In this document: piece by piece, positions 8,023-13,000 of the stretch
How the letters are laid out: the number at the start of each line of letters is the position of its first letter
How positions within the stretch are numbered: the stretch's first letter is position 1
Origin: Neocallimastix lanati (nom. inval.)
Taxonomy: Eukaryota > Neocallimastigomycota > Neocallimastigomycetes > Neocallimastigales > Neocallimastigaceae
NCBI GenBank assembly: GCA_016946835.1
Contig: JACVTC010000184.1
Location: forward strand, 252,001-265,000
DNA: 13,000 nucleotides
Direction: 5' to 3'
Notes under the pieces: generated by a model
Told to the model about the DNA's origin: nothing
Databases searched by the model: none
Seen by the model: the letters and a program-made list of their open reading frames with translations, nothing else
Position numbers and translations under genes: made by a program

Positions 8023-8574
8023 TTTCTAATTATACTATTCAATGAAGTATGTTAGATAATTAGTAAATCTAAATATATTAAAGGATATATAATAACTAAA
8101 TTCTCTAACAAAAGTCAATTTTATACATTATTGCTTCATAGATATAATACAAAAGTTCAATTAGATTAAAAAATTCAAACTGGTTTTCAACAATTAACTT
8201 CGTATATAATAATGAAATTTCTTAAAAGATTAAATGAATTTAATATATAAATTCTATAAAAATTTAAATAATAGTTAAGATAAAACTTTAAACAAAGTAA
8301 TGTAATCAAAAGTTATTATTTTATTATAATTTATTTAAAAGTATTTTATTTTAAAGTATTTAACACTTTTATCAGATATTCTGTACATTATCATTTATAA
8401 TGCTTTTACGACACTCATAATATCAATTACAATAAAAATCCTTAAAACACAATAATCCCCTTTAAATAAAACAACAAAAAAATAATAATTTTAAATTTTT
8501 TTAAATATTCTTTTATGTCTATTTTTTATATAGATATAATTACACTTTTTTCCATTGTTGAAATTACATTATAT
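8023..8574. other. AT-rich interval between the duplication and eS12, no gene seen
   Basis: No frame of useful length exists on either strand except one that extends antisense into the eS12 gene. The right part should hold the eS12 3' untranslated region. The hexamer AATAAA occurs on the minus strand at 8579-8574, overlapping the eS12 stop codon, and no other exact copy was seen in the next 100 nt downstream. Confidence 0.6.
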
Positions 8575-8997
8575 TTATTGCTTGTTGAAGTGTTGGAGAA
8601 TGACATTCATGGCAGCACTGTCTTCACCATAGTTCTTAATGACGACACAGGAACAACCAACAACCTTACGTGCATTACCTTCACGATCGATCTTGCAAAG
8701 ACCGGACCATTCACCTAACTTCTTAGCATCAGAGACCTTGATGAGGTTAATGTTGTGTTCGTTACATAAAGCTTCAACAAGCTTAACGTATTCCTTTTCA
8801 GTACAGGTTTCGACAAGGACACAAAGAGAAGCTTCACGTCTGTCTAAGGCCTTAACACTTTCTCTTAAACCTCTGGCAAGACCGTCATGGATGAGAGCCT
8901 TCTTGAGGACTTCTTGAAGAGCATCTTCAATGGTCATACCAGCTTGGGATGGGGCGTTGGCTTCAACTTGAACTGGAGCGGCTTCTTCGGCAGACAT
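8575..8997 (-). CDS. RPS12: Small ribosomal subunit protein eS12
   Basis: A 140-residue intronless gene for eS12, a cytosolic 40S protein of the L7Ae/L30e/S12e fold that sits on the beak of the small subunit. Family features seen: a helical [20 protein letters not shown] start after an Ala/Glu/Pro-rich eukaryotic N-terminal extension, [28 protein letters not shown] (the conserved KKLGEW turn), [25 protein letters not shown] and a helical C-terminus ending LQHFNKQ. Length agrees with yeast (143) and human (132). The ATG at 8997-8995 gives the expected MSAEE beginning. Codons are markedly C/G-ending (GTC, ACC, AAG, GCC) against near-pure A/T flanks, as usual for highly expressed genes in such genomes. 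Confidence 0.98.
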   Translation of the reverse strand: MSAEEAAPVQVEANAPSQAGMTIEDALQEVLKKALIHDGLARGLRESVKALDRREASLCVLVETCTEKEYVKLVEALCNEHNINLIKVSDAKKLGEWSGLCKIDREGNARKVVGCSCVVIKNYGEDSAAMNVILQHFNKQ

Positions 8998-9804
8998 TTT
9001 ATATAACTATTATATATTTAATATTAATAATTATTATTAATAAAAAGTTATAATCTAAATAAAAAAATATTTCTTATAACATTAATTTATTCATCCATCA
9101 ACCCATCTATTCTTATATATAATTTTCTCTTATACTATTTTCATTTTATTTTTTATTAATTCTTAATAATTAATTATAAGAAATATTTATATGATAATTA
9201 TCATATCATACAACCTTAAATTAAAATTCATATTATGAATTCTTCATCTCAAAATACCATTCACATTACTTTTCTTAAAGTATTGTAAATAATCACTTTC
9301 AGATAAAGATTACATATATGCCTTTTAATTAGTTCTTTTTTTTAATTACTCTTTTTTTATTTATATAAAGTTTATATAAAATAAAAAAAGAGTAATTATT
9401 TTTTAATTTAACTCATAATATGAATTAAATAGAATAAAGCATATTTTTTATATATGACTTATTAAATTATCAACAAAAATTCGATTATTTTCATAATTAC
9501 ATACTTTTTGATGATTTAGTCAAAAGGAGAGATTAATGAACGATACGAAAAGATAATATTTATTAAGTTCATTTTATCCAATCATATATCCAAAATTTAA
9601 TATTTACTAGCCAATAATATTAAAAATTTTAAAAAATTAAAATGAAAATTCTAATCTTTGAACAAAAAAAAAAATGTGGATAAAAAATATGATAGACAAA
9701 AAATAATAAAATTTTAAATATCACATTCAATTTTTTTTTTATCTTCGATAAGAATTTATAATACTCTTTTTTTTGTTTTATTAAATATGTATAAATCTAA
9801 ACAA
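8998..9804. other. AT-rich interval upstream of eS12, no gene seen
   Basis: This holds the presumed eS12 promoter (just right of 8997) and the 3' flank of the tRNA. No coding frame is supportable. Structured items are a quasi-palindrome AATTCATATTATGAATT near 9226-9242, partly repeated near 9412-9424, and a long hairpin at 9343-9398. A slightly less A/T-biased patch around 9510-9560 carries no usable frame. Confidence 0.6.
9343..9398. repeat. Near-perfect hairpin-forming palindrome
   Basis: Arms 9343-9369 and 9371-9398 are reverse complements with a one-base length difference and a one-base centre. They start TAATTACTCTTTTTTTATTT and end AAAGAGTAATTA. Flanks are T-rich on both sides, so a target duplication cannot be judged. 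It might be a cruciform, a tiny fold-back element or a hairpin in the eS12 upstream region. Confidence 0.75.
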
Positions 9805-9876
9805 TGAAGATTTCGGGGATATAACCCGAGGCTTCTTGCATGCAAAGCAAGCACTCTTCCACTGAGTTATATCCCC
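9805..9876 (-). tRNA. tRNA-Ala (anticodon UGC), divergent
   Basis: The minus strand folds as a complete 72 nt cloverleaf. Acceptor is GGGGATA with AATCTTC, D arm ACTC/GAGT with AGTGGAA loop, anticodon arm CTTGC-TTTGCAT-GCAAG (anticodon TGC), variable AAGCC, T arm TCGGG-TTATATC-CCCGA, discriminator A. The G3:U70 pair that marks alanine tRNAs is present. Odd points are a G2:U71 pair, an A7-A66 mismatch, A10 instead of G10 (compensated by U25), and T loop UUAUAUC, in which the near-universal C56 is A and purine 57 is U. The 3' flank has no TTTT terminator within roughly 80 nt. It may be a working but diverged gene or a decaying copy. Confidence 0.8.
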
Positions 9877-9972
9877 AATTTTGTTGAATGCCTATTTTTA
9901 TTAAAACTTTAAGTCAATTTGGTTTTTAATGTAGATTAGGTCAGATAATAAATTATAATAATATAAAATTAT

Positions 9973-10055
9973 GGGAGTATTGCATTATGGAATGTGGCTT
10001 TATATCAAATATGACATATTTAAATAAACTGTTTATATAAGTGTGGCTTAAATTA
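9973..10055 (+). mobile_element. Solo or outer MULE-like end sequence
   Basis: GGGAGTATTGCATTATGG aligns with the start of the complete element at 10377 (GGGAGAGTTGCATTTCACC), and GCATTATGGAATGTGGCTT aligns with GCATTTCGGGACGTGGCTT at about 11134-11152. It is preceded by AAAATTAT, also the sequence flanking the complete element. It could be the outer left end of a larger element carrying the transposase pseudogene, or a remnant end. Confidence 0.45.
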
Positions 10056-10367
10056 TATTACATAAATGTATATATTAAATATTATATTTAAAAAATATAT
10101 TTTTATTCTTTAAATTGAAATGATAATTAAAATAAAAATAAAATATTATTTAATAATATTTAATTTTCAAGTAAAAATATAAATTATATTTATATTTTTT
10201 ATTTTAATAATAATTTGTTATTTTGCTTTATATGTTTTACTTTTTTCATTTTTGGATTTTTTTTTTTTCATAATAGTTAAAAAAAAAATGTATTAAACAT
10301 TAAATAAATTTATAAAAAATTAAATATTTTATTTAAAAGTAACAATTATAAAAAAAGTGTTTAGGAG

Positions 10368-10376
10368 AAAATTATT
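10368..10376. repeat. 9 bp target-site duplication, left
   Basis: AAAATTATT directly before the GGG end of the element at 10377; identical to 10661-10669. AT-only words recur in this DNA, but the exact adjacency to both ends makes chance unlikely. Confidence 0.65.
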
Positions 10377-10660
10377 GGGAGAGTTGCATTTCACCAGGCT
10401 GTATTTCACCAAGTGGCGTAGTATTAAAATGTTGCATTTCCAAAGTTGCATTTCGACAAGTGGAATATTGATATAAATAAATGAATAAATAAATGTTAGT
10501 TCAAAATAATTTTTTTTAAAATTGTTTTTATGCGATATTAATAATATTTAATTTTATTTATTGATTTATTTATTTATTTAATAATTTTCAATTTGGCGAA
10601 ATGCCACATTTTTTAATACGCCATATGCTTTCAAAAAAATTGGCGAAATGCCCCACACCC
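10377..10660. mobile_element. Non-autonomous MULE-like element with long inverted ends
   Basis: This 284 bp element begins GGGAGAGTTGCATTTCACC and ends GGCGAAATGCCCCACACCC. These 19 bp ends are inverted copies, 14 of 19 matching. The inverted similarity continues inward: the GGCGTAGTATTAAAATGTTGCATTTC region (10415-10440) mirrors the GAAATGCCACATT...TACGCC stretch (10599-10622), giving imperfect arms of roughly 70 bp, as in Mutator-like elements. It is bounded by perfect 9 bp direct repeats AAAATTATT, the duplication length typical of MULEs. It contains no frame, so it would depend on a transposase supplied elsewhere. Confidence 0.75.
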
Positions 10661-10669
10661 AAAATTATT
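10661..10669. repeat. 9 bp target-site duplication, right
   Basis: AAAATTATT directly after the CCC end of the element at 10660; identical to 10368-10376. Confidence 0.65.
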
Positions 10670-10682
10670 TTGTTGATTAAAA

Positions 10683-10762
10683 AAAATATCATATTTATAT
10701 TTATTTATTCATTTATTTATATATATATATATATTTATTTATTTATTTATTTATTTATTTAC
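10683..10762. repeat. TTTA/TA microsatellite between the two inverted-repeat elements
   Basis: Runs of the TTTA/ATTT tetranucleotide interrupted by an 18 bp TA run near 10719-10735, ending shortly before the second inverted-repeat structure. Simple sequence with no other feature. Confidence 0.85.
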
Positions 10763-10783
10763 AATATTTGAAAAATTAAAAAT

Positions 10784-11188
10784 GTGGGTCGTTAAATTAT
10801 GAATTAAAATTATATTTCTAAGCCACGTTCATAAATGAAACGTTACGAAATGTATCACATTCTAAATTTTTTTATTTAAAATATTATTTAATACATTGTA
10901 GTTATTGTTAAAAGATATTGTAAGTTTTATTATAAAGGTTAATTTTATTTAACTATTTAATATTATATTGCGTATTTATTTAAATAATTATTACTATGAT
11001 TATTACTATAATTATTATAACAATAATCCTCAAAAGTATAATTCAAGAGATTTAAATTAATATTTATATAAAATAATTTATTATTAATAAAATATTAATT
11101 TTTAATATGAATATAAAATAAAATAAATATGTTGCATTTCGGGACGTGGCTTATAAACAAAAATTAAAATGTTAATTTAACGCCCCAC
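10784..11188. mobile_element. Second inverted-repeat MULE-like structure
   Basis: The left arm reads GTGGGTCGTTAAATTATG at 10784, then TAAGCCACGTTC near 10819, then CGAAATG near 10846. The right arm, reversed, reads GTGGGGCGTTAAATTA from 11188, then TAAGCCACGTCC, then CGAAATGCAAC. Arms of about 60-80 bp match in the same order and spacing apart from one ~12 bp gap. The centre (10870-11125) is featureless A/T DNA. The 9 bp flanks (ATTAAAAAT and AATTTTATT) are not direct repeats, so the true ends may lie elsewhere or the copy is old. It shares GCATTTC words with the element at 10377. Confidence 0.55.
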
Positions 11189-11459
11189 AATTTTATTTTT
11201 TTAAATAATTCTAAACAAATAAATAAAAATAGAAATAAATATAAAGGGTTAATTTTTTTTTTAAACAACAAAAATTTTTCTCATAAACACATAATTTATA
11301 ATTATTAGTTATAAAAAAAAATGAACAAAATAAATAAAATGCTAAATAAAAAAATAATAAAAATTAAATAAATAACGAATAAATTATAAAATATTAAATT
11401 AAATAAATAAATAATAAATTATAAAAAATTAAATATATTTTATTTTTAGCCATTAAATA
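11189..11459. other. AT-rich leader before the MULE pseudogene
   Basis: No frame or structure beyond A/T-rich sequence with AAATAA-type repeats. It presumably formed the promoter and untranslated leader of the transposase that decayed at 11460-12783. Confidence 0.5.
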
Positions 11460-12783
11460 ATGGAAAAAAGTCTTAAAATTGAAATTAATAAAAAAATAAA
11501 AAACGAACAAATTATAATAAATAAAAATTTATATGTAGTTTTCAAAAACAAAGAAGAAAAATTCAAAAGTATATAGATGTACTGAATATAAAACATCACA
11601 TAAATATAAATATTTTATTATTTTAAACGATAAAAAGGAGATTCTAAAATATGAAAGTTATATAATCATCTCAAAAAAGAATTTAATGTATCTATATCAA
11701 TATTGAAATATCAATTTAGAAAGAAAATATAAAAAGTTCAGCTCCTTTTGATATAAAACAAAAATGTACATTTAATAAAATTTCTCAAGAAATGAAATTT
11801 ATATGTCTGAATATAATACGATTAAATCACAAATATAAAGAAATATAAATAGGCAAATGCTTTCTAATTTAAAAACCTCTAATGAAATCCAAGATGAATC
11901 AGAGTATTATAAAATAAAAAAGAGATGAAAGCTTTTTAATATTAAATTTAAATATAATAAATTTTCAATCTTTACTTCAAACTGAATTATTTATGAAGTA
12001 AAATGGTATATTTATGGAACATTCCATGTAGCACCAAAATTTAGTTAAAAATTTTTCATTACAAGAACTTATATTGAACTATTTATACACAACTTCTTTT
12101 TTTATATTAAAAAATAAAGAGAAAACGACTTATGAAATATTATTAGAAGAAATAAAAATTCTTGTAACTATTGTAAAAATTTTTTTGCACAAAAAAATTT
12201 CATTGTGATTTTGAAATATGGATATGTAATGCTACAAAAAAAGTTTTTCCTAATATAAATATTAAATATTGTACTTTTCACTATAAAAGAGCAATCGAAA
12301 AAAATAAAAATAAGTTATGCTTTAATGAAATAAAATAGAAAATAATAAATAGTTGTATATTTATTATAAGTATATTTCGATTCCTTTTATAAATCCTAAA
12401 TGTATAAATAATATTTATGATAAAATTAAAGGTAAGTGCCCCGAACATAATTATGTCCAAATTTTGGAATTTTTAGATTACTTTAAAAAAACCTATTTGA
12501 ATACATATAAAATCGATTATTGGAATTATTACAATGATATAGAATATATAACAAATCATGCTTCTGAATCTTATAATAATTACTTAAAGAATTTATTTTC
12601 AGAAAAACCGACTTTTTAATATTAGCATTACAAGAGGAAGAATTATTATCTTATAATGATTACGAAAGGAGAAATGGAAGAGTTTTAAAAAAAAAGAAAA
12701 GAAGATTTGAAAGAACTGATGAAATCTATGTTTTAATTAAATGTTACAAAAAAATGGAAATTTCATTAGAAAGAAAAAATTAA
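11460..12783 (+). pseudogene. MULE transposase pseudogene with N-terminal FLYWCH-type finger remnant
   Basis: A decayed transposase readable across all three plus frames. Pieces in order: ATG and MEKSLKIEINKK (11460-11573, stopped at 11574); YRCTEYKTSHKYKYF, a FLYWCH-like finger (about 11569-11660); YNHLKKEFNVSISILKYQF (11661-11729); SSAPFDIKQKCTFNKISQ (from 11735); EYNTIKSQI and DESEYYK; YGTFHVAPKFS (12013); FHCDFE..NATKKVFPNINIKYC (about 12198-12255); NASES-like ASESYNNYLKNLF (near 12560); and ALQEEELLSYNDYERR to the stop at 12781-12783. At least five frameshifts and several stops make it non-functional. The first catalytic Asp, in the usual (V/I)DGTF, is Tyr here; the CDFE and ASES acids remain. 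Zinc ligands of the finger also look incomplete. Confidence 0.85.
12353..12619 (+). pseudogene. Longest open piece of the MULE transposase
   Basis: An 88-codon stretch carrying the region around the third catalytic acid: YFKKTYLNTYKIDYWNYYND, then EYITNHASESYNNYLKNLF. The apparent start at 12353 is TTG, not ATG, and the frame is entered and left by frameshifts, so it is a fragment of the pseudogene at 11460-12783 and not a separate gene. Confidence 0.8.
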
Positions 12784-13000
12784 TAAAAATGATTTCGTTG
12801 AATTATAGTAAAATGTTTAAATGATTTAAATATTAAAATTATTAATTAAATAATAAATAATTAAGAATGACAAAGAATTTGTTAAATGAAAATGCTGTTA
12901 TACAAATTTATAACATTATAATAAATTAATATTTTTAAAGTGGCCTAATTCAATAATGATTAATCTTTGAGTTATTTTTAAATATTTAAGTATATTTTTA
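12784..13000. other. 3' flank of the MULE pseudogene
   Basis: A/T-rich with no frame. No GC-containing MULE end (GCATTTC or CCC-terminated) is visible, so the right end of the transposase-bearing element is probably beyond the window or lost. Confidence 0.5.

Larger units (their letters stand above)
9877..10376. other. AT-rich interval with MULE-type end fragments, no gene
   Basis: Positions 9973-10055 carry G/C-containing words resembling the element ends further right: GGGAGTATTGCATTATGG at 9973, AATGTGGCTTTATATC near 9991 and GTGTGGCTTAAATTATA near 10040. The rest, 9890-9972 and 10060-10376, is A/T-rich without frames or other structure I can support. Confidence 0.55.

Noticed and set aside
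8515-8917. Plus-strand ORFs opposite eS12
   Set aside because: Antisense readings of a confidently identified ribosomal protein gene.
10775-11197. 9 bp target duplication around the second inverted-repeat structure
   Set aside because: Flanks ATTAAAAAT and AATTTTATT are not direct repeats; they are roughly complementary instead.

Overview
The window looks like nuclear DNA of a fungus with an extremely AT-rich genome, most probably an anaerobic gut fungus (Neocallimastigomycota). The reasons are A/T-saturated intergenic DNA full of homopolymers and short tandem repeats, short AT-rich spliceosomal introns, a highly expressed ribosomal gene with a much more C/G-rich coding sequence, and a decayed FLYWCH/MULE transposase. 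The organism assignment is inference; the gene calls do not depend on it.

Region by region: 1-827 is AT-rich DNA downstream of the first gene. Positions 828-6532 (minus strand) hold what I read as ONE six-exon gene rather than several separate ORFs. All five introns have GT..AG ends and all junction phases agree, giving a predicted 1610-residue nuclear protein. It has an acidic start, one canonical AT-hook, 17 tandem copies of a ~55-residue unit each centred on an RGRKPK-type AT-hook-like motif, a Tudor-like domain in exon 4, and a C-terminal helical region. Positions 6533-7200 are its upstream region, with a TCACGTGA palindrome. Positions 7202-8022 contain a ~160 bp direct duplication; one copy is split by a poly(A)-tailed, 5'-truncated insertion with a target-site duplication, read as a processed retrocopy of an mRNA coding for a protein with a hydrophobic C-terminus. 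The other copy preserves the empty site. Positions 8575-8997 (minus) encode ribosomal protein eS12. A hairpin-forming palindrome sits at 9343-9398 and a divergent tRNA-Ala(UGC) at 9805-9876 (minus).

From about 9973 to the right edge the window is transposon territory. It holds a MULE-type end copy at 9973, a 284 bp non-autonomous MULE-like element (10377-10660) with long imperfect terminal inverted repeats and a perfect 9 bp target duplication, a second 405 bp inverted-repeat structure (10784-11188), and a frameshifted MULE transposase pseudogene (11460-12783).

There is no operon-like cooperation between the genes. The most notable single item is the multi-AT-hook plus Tudor-like protein: a candidate chromatin protein that could coat or read A/T tracts in a genome made mostly of A/T tracts.
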